Source of the DNA: an uncultured Candidatus Saccharibacteria bacterium
GTDB lineage: Bacteria > Patescibacteriota > Saccharimonadia > Saccharimonadales > Saccharimonadaceae
Assembly (NCBI GenBank): GCA_937974295.1
Contig: CALBWN010000041.1
Span: 1-19,163, forward strand
Direction of reading: 5' to 3'
DNA length: 19,163 nucleotides
Shown: positions 7,121-13,739 of the stretch, piece by piece
How the letters are laid out: every line of letters starts with the position of its first letter
Position numbering within the stretch: the first letter of the stretch is position 1
The notes under the pieces: generated by a model
The model's database searches: none
Seen by the model: only the letters and a program-made list of their open reading frames with translations
Told to the model about the DNA's origin: nothing
Translations under genes and position numbers: made by a program

Positions 7121-7747
7121 ATGGCAGAACGATTTACCACCAAGCGCCAACCCGAGCGCCACACCGAGCAAACCATCGAGCAATCACGTGCTGAGCAGCT
7201 AACCGCCCTGCGCCAATCTGGTGAGCATCGCCAGCTTGAGCACCCCAGCCTCCAGGGCGAAATGCGTCAGCAACACGAGGCCCTCCAAACTGCTCGCCAC
7301 GAAGCTGAGCAAGTCTACGAGCAAGCTGCTGAGCAAGAACGAGCCACTGCCGAAGCCGAGCGCCGCCAGCGCGAAACCCGCGAGCAGCAGCGCGCCGAGC
7401 GCCAACGCCAAACCAGCCCCGCTGCTCAGCAAGAACGCTTCGACAAAACCATGGCAGCTGTCCAATCCCAGCTCTCGCCCTCGAGCCGCGCCTTTAGCAA
7501 GGTCATCCACAACCCAGCCATCGAGAAGGCAAGCGAAGTCACTGGCAACACCGTTGCCCGGCCCAACGCGCTGCTTTCTGGTGCCATCGCCGCCTTCGTG
7601 CTCACTCTAGCCATCTACCTCATTGCCCGCTTCAACGGCTATCCACTCTCCGGTGCCGAATCCATCGCTGCCTTCGCTCTCGGCTGGCTCTGCGGCCTCG
7701 CCTTCGACTTTGTGCGCATAATGATGCTCGGTCGACGCAATGTGTAG
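7121..7747 (+). CDS. Coiled-coil protein with two C-terminal TM segments
   Basis: The 208-aa product has residues 1-115 very rich in Glu, Gln, Arg and Ala with heptad character, so a long cytosolic helix or coiled coil is expected. A conserved-looking junction (FSKVIHNPAIEKASEVTGNTVARPNALL) leads into two TM segments (about 149-170 and 180-202) and a basic end. The topology puts the coiled coil inside the cell with both ends on the same side. I recall proteins of this type in Saccharibacteria genomes, with no proven function; a scaffold for an envelope or pilus-like assembly is possible. An AAGGAG Shine-Dalgarno lies just after the previous stop, and the 14-base gap shows an operon with the LPHTG protein. 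It is the last gene of clear Saccharibacteria style. Confidence 0.8.
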   Translation: MAERFTTKRQPERHTEQTIEQSRAEQLTALRQSGEHRQLEHPSLQGEMRQQHEALQTARHEAEQVYEQAAEQERATAEAERRQRETREQQRAERQRQTSPAAQQERFDKTMAAVQSQLSPSSRAFSKVIHNPAIEKASEVTGNTVARPNALLSGAIAAFVLTLAIYLIARFNGYPLSGAESIAAFALGWLCGLAFDFVRIMMLGRRNV

Positions 7748-7990
7748 CCTGCCTCTGTAGAGCTCTGCTCGCTCAGCCACATGATTCAACCGCTTAGGAC
7801 TTGTGTTTCGCATATGAATGGTGCTCTATTGATAAAACGTCAATGTTCTAAGGGAGTCGCTCGGACTAGAGAGCAGTACTTAAGCGACGGTTGCTACGTA
7901 TGTCATGAGCGAACGATACCACTGTCGGAGTTGCTAACGAGCATGTAGAGCATATATATGCAGCATCTTGGCGAAGGATAGATGAGCTGA
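7748..7990. other. Intergenic junction between the two compositional regions
   Basis: This stretch holds no convincing gene between the plus-strand operon and the minus-strand stop at 7991. One inverted repeat, GTCGCT (7856-7861) with AGCGAC (7883-7888), is separated by 21 bases and could be a weak hairpin. I looked for a tRNA (T-loop and acceptor pairing), an att-like repeat and insertion-sequence ends and saw none. This is the first place where gene style changes, so a recombination or assembly boundary may lie here. Confidence 0.4.
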
Positions 7991-8467
7991 CTATTCTATA
8001 GGCGTGCAAACCATCACCGCTCGTAAATGCAGTGTATTATCAAACTCAAAATTTGTCCAAGTGTTATTGGGATTGTCGTAGCAGATCCAAGAGCGTTTCC
8101 ACTCTCCTTCTCTTGGTGGTGTGCCGAGATGCAGAATAATCTTGTCGCGCGTATCGGTGTTAGAGAAATTGACAAATAGAGAACCTGTATAGGGTTTGTA
8201 TTCCGAAACAGACGATCTACTTGGTTGAGTGTATAGCGCTACCGCTGTAAGCATGTCATTTTCCCAGTGAAATTCTACACCCGAATCATGCAGTAACCAG
8301 AATGATTTACTTGAACCGTACCCGAGAAATTCCTTGTCGACTTCTCGGATGACGGGAGTACAACCTAGTTTGTCGATAATGCGTTGCACTTCCGTCTTAG
8401 CTGTCTCTCCGCTCTGTCCGACTAAATTGATGTACTGATTGATGCTGCCCGATATTTTCGTCGACAT
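7991..8467 (-). CDS. Hypothetical cytosolic protein, immunity-protein-like
   Basis: This 158-aa protein has no signal or TM segment. Its core reads as a small alpha/beta protein: an N-terminal helix (GETAKTEVQRIIDKLG), then strands FWLLHDSGVEFHWE, LTAVALYT and SLFVNFSN, a turn DKIILHLGTPP, a WICYDN segment and a final strand pair. The pattern of a hydrophobic DSGVEF strand followed by a 'D..I..HLG.P' turn is common among immunity proteins of polymorphic toxin systems, but I cannot assign a family. A strong GGAG Shine-Dalgarno lies 5 bases before the ATG. It is the last gene of the minus-strand series, 132 bases after the 8600 gene, and AT-rich like its neighbour, so it probably travels with the toxin/immunity-like cassette. 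Confidence 0.6.
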   Translation of the reverse strand: MSTKISGSINQYINLVGQSGETAKTEVQRIIDKLGCTPVIREVDKEFLGYGSSKSFWLLHDSGVEFHWENDMLTAVALYTQPSRSSVSEYKPYTGSLFVNFSNTDTRDKIILHLGTPPREGEWKRSWICYDNPNNTWTNFEFDNTLHLRAVMVCTPIE

Positions 8468-8537
8468 ATTTGCTCCATAACGTGTTTAAAATATCTAACT
8501 AACGTATCATATAACATATTGATACCTTGGTTAGATA

Positions 8538-8554
8538 TACCTTCATATAAGGTA
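8538..8554. promoter_or_regulatory. Dyad TACCTT-N5-AAGGTA upstream of the 8467 gene
   Basis: A perfect 6-bp inverted repeat with a 5-base spacer lies about 70 bases before the 8467 start and about 45 bases after the 8602 stop codon. A further ATACCTTGG half-site-like copy lies at 8522-8530. It could be an operator for the downstream gene or a weak terminator hairpin for the upstream one; no T-run favours the former. Confidence 0.35.
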
Positions 8555-8599
8555 ATCGATATTTCCCTCTGGTTTAATGCTAAAGTACGTTTTGGGGTT

Positions 8600-9334
8600 C
8601 TAAGGCTTTAGCTTCTCGCCAAGCCGCGCCAACATCATATCCATCTGGGCTTGATAAAATGATGCATTGGCAGTTAGCGGATCCCAGTAAGAGATCACAA
8701 TACTTCCTGCCTCCTTAGGGGTCTGTGTTGGTGATGTATCAGGATTTGGGTCTTCATCTGGCAGAATATGTTCCGATACAAGTTTCTCGGAGAACCACCA
8801 AGTGGTAGGTTTGTAGTTTTCCCAAGAGGAGTGGTCACCAATAATCTCTTTGGGTGTCGGAAATACGATCTCTTCTCCCATCGCTGCATAGCATGCATTG
8901 AGCTTGACAGATAAGTTAGTCATAATCGTGGTTGCTGTACTCCAAAATAGAAGCGCATCATCATTATCCTGCTCGTCACGTAGCGCAACTGGAATGCCTA
9001 GCACATCAGAGTCAAATGACAGTCTTATCGCATATCCCTTGTTGTCGTTCGCATGTTGATCCAATCCAACAACAACATTTTCGAAATAAGGGTGCCAGCA
9101 GGCGAGCCCGTATAGGATCTTGTGCGATTCATCGATATAGTGACTAACTTGTTCTACTGGCTTATCAAAATTCATTAACTGTGGCATCTCACTGGCCGTC
9201 GTGGCTGTGAAGATCTTGTTGGCAAAGTGAAGATCAACGGTACTCAACGCATTAATAATCTTAGACATCGTAACAGCGTTGTCTTTGTCTGCATAGATGC
9301 CGATCGTAAATGATGATCCGTCAAAATTGTTCAT
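8600..9334 (-). CDS. Hypothetical acidic cytosolic protein (244 aa)
   Basis: I do not recognise a family. There is no signal peptide or TM segment. The N-terminal part looks alpha/beta (SFTIGIYADKDNAVTMSKIINAL), the middle has a GLACWHPYFENVVVGLDQHA segment and a strand AIRLSFDSDVLGIPVAL, and a helical region LLFWSTATTIMTNLSVKLNACYAAMG follows. A low-complexity acidic and proline linker (about 190-207) then leads to a short C-terminal domain ending in a helix. The acidic character, small size and position in a row of short minus-strand genes after a basic candidate toxin fit an immunity protein, but this is inference. AAGGAG lies 8 bases before the ATG. A TTGACA box at 9389-9394 upstream suggests independent transcription. 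Confidence 0.6.
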   Translation of the reverse strand: MNNFDGSSFTIGIYADKDNAVTMSKIINALSTVDLHFANKIFTATTASEMPQLMNFDKPVEQVSHYIDESHKILYGLACWHPYFENVVVGLDQHANDNKGYAIRLSFDSDVLGIPVALRDEQDNDDALLFWSTATTIMTNLSVKLNACYAAMGEEIVFPTPKEIIGDHSSWENYKPTTWWFSEKLVSEHILPDEDPNPDTSPTQTPKEAGSIVISYWDPLTANASFYQAQMDMMLARLGEKLKP

Positions 9335-9609
9335 GAGTGCGCTCCTTCTGTCCTATCAGTATATAACTATCATACTAACAGATGAAAATGTCAATTACAA
9401 ATACTCTGTTAGCTAGTAAATTACTTTTGTGCGTCAGTCCTCTGCCTGTTTCTACAAAAATATCTTCGCGCTTGATATAACCTAGGAGTGCTGTGAGAAA
9501 CTCAGTCTCAGAACGGGCGGATGGTGTGGCGGTGAGTCCCCTTCTGTTATTACCTGTCATAAAGGCACATAGAACTAATCTCGTCATACACAAACTGAAA
9601 TGACGAAAA
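9335..9609. other. AT-rich intergenic stretch, possibly a decayed gene
   Basis: Between two minus-strand genes there is about 275 bases without a start-to-stop gene in a clear frame. Minus-strand translation here gives a coding-like piece (EFLTALLGYIKREDIFVETGRGL) that lacks its own good start and overlaps the end of the 10089 gene. I cannot tell a gene remnant from chance. The promoter for the 9334 gene occupies the low-coordinate end. Confidence 0.3.
9378..9394 (-). promoter_or_regulatory. Possible promoter for the 9334 gene
   Basis: A perfect TTGACA on the minus strand (9389-9394) lies in AT-rich sequence; GATAGT follows at 17 bases and TATGAT at 14. The -10 choice is ambiguous, so only the -35 box is convincing. 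It would separate this gene from the cassette upstream. Confidence 0.35.
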
Positions 9610-10089
9610 CTACTGATGGTAATCGTCCCAGTCGGCATCATAAAGCCGATGCTTCGTGACATTACGAAATTCGACATCGTCTCCATACGGATCGTCAGGT
9701 GTGGATGTGAACGTATACTCCTTTAATTTTGTTTCAACAAACTCAGTGATGACGTCGTAGTCAAGCGTATTCATAATCAGAGGCTTTGCTTCATCGTCAT
9801 CTTCAAAATACCACTTACCCCGTGGATCATCAACGAACGAGGGTGAACATACAGTAAGTACGTAACGACCGCCTTCTATAGGGTAAGGAGTAGGTATGCC
9901 CGCATCACGTGGAAGTGTCCGTTCTACTCCAAGTTCAATACACCAGGGGCACATGTCGTCGGCACCGAACGTTGTCGTCGCAGACGTGAGCTTGTTTCGG
10001 CACGTTATGTTATCAGAATCCAGTTCCCAATCGTCGCCGACATACCGCCAACCTTGGCTTAGTTCCAGTAAGGTGTAGTGAGTCTTCAT
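9610..10089 (-). CDS. Strongly acidic protein, candidate immunity protein
   Basis: I prefer the ATG at 10089 (159 aa) to a TTG at 10140, because a perfect TATAAT sits between them and ends 7 bases before the ATG. By hand count the protein has about 33 Asp/Glu and about 15 Lys/Arg. Acidic runs include FEDDDEA, PDDPYGDD and the C-terminal DADWDD. A CPWC motif and two further cysteines (ITCR, LTVCS) might bind metal. No signal or TM segment is present. It directly follows a strongly basic 148-aa protein, the usual order and charge relation of a toxin and its antidote. The GGRYVLTVCSPSF segment suggests beta structure. The family is unrecognised, and immunity is an inference from context and charge. 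Confidence 0.6.
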   Translation of the reverse strand: MKTHYTLLELSQGWRYVGDDWELDSDNITCRNKLTSATTTFGADDMCPWCIELGVERTLPRDAGIPTPYPIEGGRYVLTVCSPSFVDDPRGKWYFEDDDEAKPLIMNTLDYDVITEFVETKLKEYTFTSTPDDPYGDDVEFRNVTKHRLYDADWDDYHQ

Positions 10090-10102
10090 AGAATATATTA
10101 TA
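10090..10102 (-). promoter_or_regulatory. Consensus -10 box, leaderless start of the acidic gene
   Basis: TATAAT (10097-10102, minus strand) ends 7 bases before the ATG at 10089, so transcription should begin at or next to the start codon. The -35 region is weak. This would let the acidic gene be expressed independently of the basic gene before it. Confidence 0.45.
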
Positions 10103-10125
10103 CCATTCTTTAAGAGGATTTTCGA

Positions 10126-10146
10126 AAGATTGTTAAACAAGCTTTA
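10126..10146 (-). terminator. Imperfect hairpin after the basic 148-aa gene
   Basis: On the minus strand AAAG-C-TTGTT-T-AACAA-T-CTTT begins within the stop codon of the 148-aa gene. The central TTGTT/AACAA dyad is perfect, and there is no T-run. It could slow transcription between the basic and acidic genes or be an operator near the latter's promoter. Confidence 0.3.
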
Positions 10147-10590
10147 AGATTCGCTCCTAAAGTTATCGCTACCTCGAGGATCGACTCCATTGAGATTATC
10201 AACTATAGTAAGATGTCCATTATAGAACTTATGTCCCTTTTTCCAGTTCTGCTCCTTCCTTTTCTTAGGGAACTTCCACCACGCTTCGAAATTCATTACG
10301 TTCTCCCCTTTGAGTACTCCAGACTCCTTTATGTGCGGCCCTCTAACAGAATGTTCTGTTTTATCCGGTTGTTTAGCTATAGTGTGTATTTTTGACTGAT
10401 AAGGGTGCTGAGATCCGAGAAATGCCCGTTTAGCTTTTCTGGCGACCGACATAGTCGTAAACCCAAGGCTAGCTTTAGAGGGCTCCGGAAGTTTTCCTGC
10501 TTTCGCTAATGCGATATGCGACGAAAGCATTTTATTTAATGATCGTGCTGAACGATGAATTGATGGCCCTTTACCGAGCGGGGATGGCAT
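10144..10590 (-). CDS. Strongly basic small protein, candidate effector/toxin
   Basis: The 148-aa protein has about 27 Lys/Arg against about 11 Asp/Glu by hand count, eight histidines (H12, H25, H62, H69, H80, H86, H120, H126) and no signal peptide or TM segment. The second half looks like a compact domain: VRGPHIKESGVLKGENVMNF, then AWWKFPKKRKEQNW, then a KFYNGHLTIVDNLNGVDPRG turn. A basic, His- and Trp-rich domain of this size is typical of nuclease or RNase toxin tips, yet no named motif (HNH, EndoU, colicin E3-type) is clear. It begins 5 bases after the upstream membrane gene's stop, so it belongs to that operon, and it is followed by an acidic partner. A small DNA- or RNA-binding protein is the main alternative. 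Confidence 0.6.
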   Translation of the reverse strand: MPSPLGKGPSIHRSARSLNKMLSSHIALAKAGKLPEPSKASLGFTTMSVARKAKRAFLGSQHPYQSKIHTIAKQPDKTEHSVRGPHIKESGVLKGENVMNFEAWWKFPKKRKEQNWKKGHKFYNGHLTIVDNLNGVDPRGSDNFRSES

Positions 10591-10595
10591 GCGTA

Positions 10596-11585
10596 TCAGA
10601 CTCCGTGAGTGTCGTTCGTGCTTGGGAATCCCTGGCTGTCGTGGAATACTTTCAGAGATGCTCTCTCCGTGTTGTAGCGAGCAGTCATGATGTCTCGGAA
10701 CTTACTCACCTTTAGTCGACGTTGTTCGAGACGTTCTTCGAGCTTTCGCCGCTGGTAATACAGAAGACTGTCAATAGGGCCGGGCTTACGTAGTCGAACT
10801 TCGGTCGGATCAAACATAATAGCCTCTGCTCCCACCGCGACAAACGGAACAAGCATCTGGAGGAGTAACGGCCCAATCTTTGTGAATTCAAGCGGCCACC
10901 AGCGAAAATCTACGCTTTGAGCGCGAACAAGCAGAGCTACAAGATTCAGAATTCCAAACAGTACGCCGACGAACCAGTAGAGGTGTAAGCTATTTGCGCC
11001 AACTATAAGTTCTTGCCCCTTTTCCTTCAGTTCACGTTTTAGTTCTCGCTGCGCTCTTATGTAATCTGACTGACGAAGTAGATGAGCAAGAGCGACGCCA
11101 ATAGCGAATACCATGAGCCCCATGACTCCTCCAGTCCAAAACCCGGAAGACATGCCGAGAATACCAGACTCATCATATTGATCTTCATTTAAGGCGATGG
11201 CCATTGCTGTGGCAAATAGATAAAAGTCTACCGCTCCGAAAACTATCCAGGAAACAAATCGTACTACAAAAGGGGCATCGACCAGTACGAATTTAGATCG
11301 GATTCCAGATTCTCGCCAGGCTTGCGCCAGGTTTTGTTTGTCTATAGTGGTGGAGTTCTCCTCCTGTCGACGTTGATCTCTTCTGTCGATACGTTGATTT
11401 ACGCGTCGAATACGTGCTTCGATATGACCAACGTATTGTTCGGCCCGTTGCTCGGTTTCTGCCAGTTCTACTTGCTCGATTCCGTCTAGGATTTTCTGGT
11501 GTCCTGCACGATCGACAAGTGCGTCCAGATCTCCGATGGTAACAATCTGAGCTGCTGTGGCACCTAACTTGGTTCCCTTTGCCAT
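10596..11585 (-). CDS. Four-TM membrane protein with cytosolic coiled coils
   Basis: In this 329-aa protein residues 28-90 are charged and helical (many Glu, Arg, Gln). TM segments follow at about 105-132, 148-170, 201-222 and 237-258. A basic loop, RQSDYIRAQRELKRELKEKG, sits between TM2 and TM3, and a second charged helix fills about 275-315. Both ends and the middle loop are predicted cytosolic. DUF4407-like proteins have a similar plan, but I cannot confirm membership. The start ATG has AAGGAA upstream. It lies 15 bases after the 11601-12095 gene and 5 bases before the basic 148-aa gene. In this operon it may form the inner-membrane part of an envelope complex carrying or serving the effector-like product, which is inference. 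Confidence 0.75.
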   Translation of the reverse strand: MAKGTKLGATAAQIVTIGDLDALVDRAGHQKILDGIEQVELAETEQRAEQYVGHIEARIRRVNQRIDRRDQRRQEENSTTIDKQNLAQAWRESGIRSKFVLVDAPFVVRFVSWIVFGAVDFYLFATAMAIALNEDQYDESGILGMSSGFWTGGVMGLMVFAIGVALAHLLRQSDYIRAQRELKRELKEKGQELIVGANSLHLYWFVGVLFGILNLVALLVRAQSVDFRWWPLEFTKIGPLLLQMLVPFVAVGAEAIMFDPTEVRLRKPGPIDSLLYYQRRKLEERLEQRRLKVSKFRDIMTARYNTERASLKVFHDSQGFPSTNDTHGV

Positions 11586-11600
11586 TATTATTCCTTAAGT

Positions 11601-12095
11601 TCAATCGAGCGGACGCGTCCATGTTCCACATAGATAGCAGATCGTTGCGGAAACTAAGCCGAGAATCGCAATTGCGGCGATAGTCTTGGTAGTATCTTGG
11701 GTGTACGCGATTGTCAAAAACGTTCCCAACAGCATCGCCATTGAGGCAAGTACTCCACGTCTTGCTGCTCGCATGCGGGCAAAAGTGACATGCTGGGGCG
11801 GAATCATGCTTAGTGTCTCAATTGGTGGTCTATTTGCGAGACGTGCTTTGTATCCGGCTCTTGATCGAGCGTCCCGAAGGCGAAAAGCATTCCCCATCAA
11901 GAATGCGCTACCGCAAGCGAATAGATCGGACGTCGCGCATAGCATGCTTGGGATCTGGTCGTGAATTATCCAAGCCGACAAAGCGGCCGCCAGAAGGGCG
12001 ACTGCGCCAGCTATTGCCGACAGAATCGGTGTGGAAAGCCGCAGAGATCTAATTTCGGCGGCAGCTTCATTTTGTTGCAGCGCTTCAGTGTTCAT
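11601..12095 (-). CDS. Small four-TM membrane protein
   Basis: The 164-aa protein has hydrophobic segments at about 22-45, 50-70, 113-132 and 137-157, with a basic cytosolic loop between TM2 and TM3 (FRLRDARSRAGYKARL and FARMRAARR). No catalytic motif is seen and I do not recognise a family. Its ATG overlaps the stop of the preceding lipoprotein gene by one base (TAATG), with GGAGGAG just before, so the two are translationally coupled. The next gene follows 15 bases after its stop. Coupling to a lipoprotein and to a second polytopic protein argues for one membrane complex. Confidence 0.75.
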   Translation of the reverse strand: MNTEALQQNEAAAEIRSLRLSTPILSAIAGAVALLAAALSAWIIHDQIPSMLCATSDLFACGSAFLMGNAFRLRDARSRAGYKARLANRPPIETLSMIPPQHVTFARMRAARRGVLASMAMLLGTFLTIAYTQDTTKTIAAIAILGLVSATICYLCGTWTRPLD

Positions 12096-12898
12096 TACTC
12101 CTCCTTCTGGGCAACAACGCAGTGCTTGGATAGCCGGCTGCAGAACTCGACAGCTAGTTGGGTACTGAACGTTGTGACGGCAGGATCGCTTACGTTACCG
12201 GCTCCCAGAATGCTCATCTTCGTCTCACCGAATGAGGGGAGCAGTTGTTGATCAGCGCATCGTTGGACGATCTCTTTCGCAAGTTCTGACGAAGCGGGCG
12301 CTGCATCGGCGATGTTGAGACAATCAGTGCCATTGGAAAGAAAGTTGCTCCACAGGATAATATTGACATCGCCACTGCCTTGCGATTTCACCCTGTCCTT
12401 CGCCCAGGTCAACAGACTGCGGAAGTCGCCTCGTTGCTTATTCTCATGGTTCAGAGACTTCATCGTGGTGGTGATGTCTTTCTTGACTTCGCTGAGGTAG
12501 TCACGTTTCTTTCGCTCCATGGCTACCTGGTTGTTGTGCTTGGGGATGTAGGTGAACGAGCGATGAGCGCCATCCATACACGTCAACTCTGTGACCCTAT
12601 TACCATCGCCGGTATAGATTGCGCCGATCAGGGTGACCTCGGTTTTGTTTGCCAGTTGGCGTGCGACTTCACTGTACACGTCGTCTGTTGCCCGTTGGAC
12701 GGTGGAGAGGTCATTGTTGGGCAAGTCGATAAGAGCTACTATGGTTGCCCTCTGCGCGTTGGTAGGTGTGGGTGCGTCGGACGGGCTAACACCAAGTTCA
12801 CTACAATCTGCGCTTTGCTGCTCACAGGCGGCGATGGGCGCGCAGCATGCAAAGCTAAATGCTGCGGCTACTAAGAGGGAGAGTGGACTTCTTTTCAC
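12095..12898 (-). CDS. Exported lipoprotein with VWA-like core
   Basis: A GTG start at 12898 has TAGGAG 5 bases upstream. The 267-aa product has a signal sequence (KRSPLSLLVAAAFSFACC) and possible lipobox cysteines at C18/C19 or C25 (PIAAC). The mature part begins with a strand ATIVALIDLPNND and later has helix-strand alternation and VNIILWSNFLSNGTD, the pattern of a von Willebrand A fold. The classic DxSxS metal site is replaced by DLPNNDLS, so the metal site may be altered. Several cysteines in the mature part (near ELTCMDG, DCLN, RCADQ, EFCSR, KHCVV) suggest disulfides. VWA proteins mediate binding or assembly outside the membrane. It sits 8 bases after the OmpA-domain gene and overlaps the next gene by one base. 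Confidence 0.7.
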   Translation of the reverse strand: MKRSPLSLLVAAAFSFACCAPIAACEQQSADCSELGVSPSDAPTPTNAQRATIVALIDLPNNDLSTVQRATDDVYSEVARQLANKTEVTLIGAIYTGDGNRVTELTCMDGAHRSFTYIPKHNNQVAMERKKRDYLSEVKKDITTTMKSLNHENKQRGDFRSLLTWAKDRVKSQGSGDVNIILWSNFLSNGTDCLNIADAAPASSELAKEIVQRCADQQLLPSFGETKMSILGAGNVSDPAVTTFSTQLAVEFCSRLSKHCVVAQKEE

Positions 12899-12906
12899 GG
12901 TTTCTC

Positions 12907-13461
12907 CTACCGTGCCGGACAGCTGGATGGTTTGCTCTTGGCGATGAGTGCATCAACGCGCCGGAAGGACTGATCGTCTTGTTGTGGTGCAGCTCCGGTA
13001 TCGCCGACGCCACAAGTACTAATTGCGGTTTCTGCAATCCCGCGCTCGATCAAGGCCTGCTTGATGCTGTTGGCTCGATGTTCACTCAGTACTTGGTTGC
13101 TGGCGTGGTCGCCCTGTCCGTCAGCGTGACCGACAAGCTGTACGTAGGCACTCTGTGATCGTACGGTTTTTGCTAGCTGGTCGACGATCGTCATCGCCTC
13201 GGCCGTCAATGTCGCTTTGCCAGTGTCGAAGAGCGTATCGGAGTCCAACGTTGCGGTGCATGATCCATCGCCGTTTGGCACACACTGCAAGTCGGGCAGT
13301 GTCGGTGCCTCGATAGGCATTGCAGGCCGAGCCCACGGAGAAGCAGGGCTAGTTGCGTGACTGCTGCACGCGCCTACGAAGAAGACCGCCAGAAGCGTGA
13401 CGACTCGAAGTCGGGTATGCCATTGTAGACGGCGTATGTGTGGTGTTGTGTAATACCGCAT
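12907..13461 (-). CDS. OmpA-domain peptidoglycan-binding lipoprotein
   Basis: I use the ATG at 13461 (184 aa); a GTG at 13503 would add 14 residues and lies 2 bases after the previous stop, so it is possible. A signal segment, VVTLLAVFFVGAC, with a lipobox cysteine is followed by a short linker and an OmpA_C-type domain. That domain shows DSDTLFDTGKATLT, then VQLVGHAD, then NQVLSEHRANSIKQALIERGI. The Asp of GHAD and the Arg of EHRAN correspond to the residues that hold the diaminopimelate group of peptidoglycan in this family. A lipid anchor plus cell-wall binding suits a structural foot of an envelope complex. It is the first well-recognised gene of the operon leading to the candidate toxin/immunity genes. 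Confidence 0.82.
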   Translation of the reverse strand: MRYYTTPHIRRLQWHTRLRVVTLLAVFFVGACSSHATSPASPWARPAMPIEAPTLPDLQCVPNGDGSCTATLDSDTLFDTGKATLTAEAMTIVDQLAKTVRSQSAYVQLVGHADGQGDHASNQVLSEHRANSIKQALIERGIAETAISTCGVGDTGAAPQQDDQSFRRVDALIAKSKPSSCPAR

Positions 13462-13505
13462 CGGTCGGGATTTCTGAAAGCTCGCCTTGTTTGCAAGTAA
13501 CACGT

Positions 13506-13739
13506 TTAGTGCCGGGCGGCATGGTGGTTGTAGACCGGAGCGCCTACGTTGTTGATTAGTGTTAGCGGATGCATCGCATTACGTTGACTGAACTTTTTGT
13601 AGTAGTCGACCGCTGCGTTCGTCTGCTCATATGCCATCTCAGGGGTTCCTAACTCAACGATTCGGGATTCGGAGAGGAAAGCGAAGCGAGTGTTAGACGC
13701 ATCGTTGCGCACACGCACCGGTGTTGTCCTGGCTCGCAT
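13506..13739 (-). CDS. Hypothetical 77-aa protein, possibly a gene remnant
   Basis: The product is unrecognised and has no signal or TM segment. The frame stays open upstream of the ATG for a further 27 codons to a TAA at 13821, and those codons read as coding-like sequence (GRLRRGLANLGFAKRMRARTT) but contain no ATG, GTG or TTG start. There is also no Shine-Dalgarno at 13739. This suggests either the C-terminal remnant of a longer gene or a start I have missed. It ends 2 bases before the GTG candidate start of the OmpA-domain gene, so it would share a transcript with that operon. Confidence 0.4.
   Translation of the reverse strand: MRARTTPVRVRNDASNTRFAFLSESRIVELGTPEMAYEQTNAAVDYYKKFSQRNAMHPLTLINNVGAPVYNHHAARH

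Noticed and set aside
7748..7990. tRNA gene or att site at the region boundary
   Set aside because: I found no T-loop consensus, acceptor pairing or CCA end, and no direct repeat that would mark an integration site.
9375..9686. 103-codon minus-strand open frame as a real gene
   Set aside because: Its start lies inside the acidic gene with no ribosome-binding site. Part of it looks coding-like, so I list the stretch only as a possible remnant.
10087..10140. TTG start for the acidic gene (176 aa)
   Set aside because: A TATAAT box lies inside that extension and ends 7 bases before an ATG, so the shorter form is more likely.
12907..13503. Zorya-type antiphage system, because of an OmpA domain beside membrane proteins
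   Set aside because: The OmpA-domain protein here is a lipoprotein rather than a TM-anchored MotB-like protein, neither polytopic protein looks like MotA/ZorA, and no ZorC/ZorD helicase or nuclease is present.
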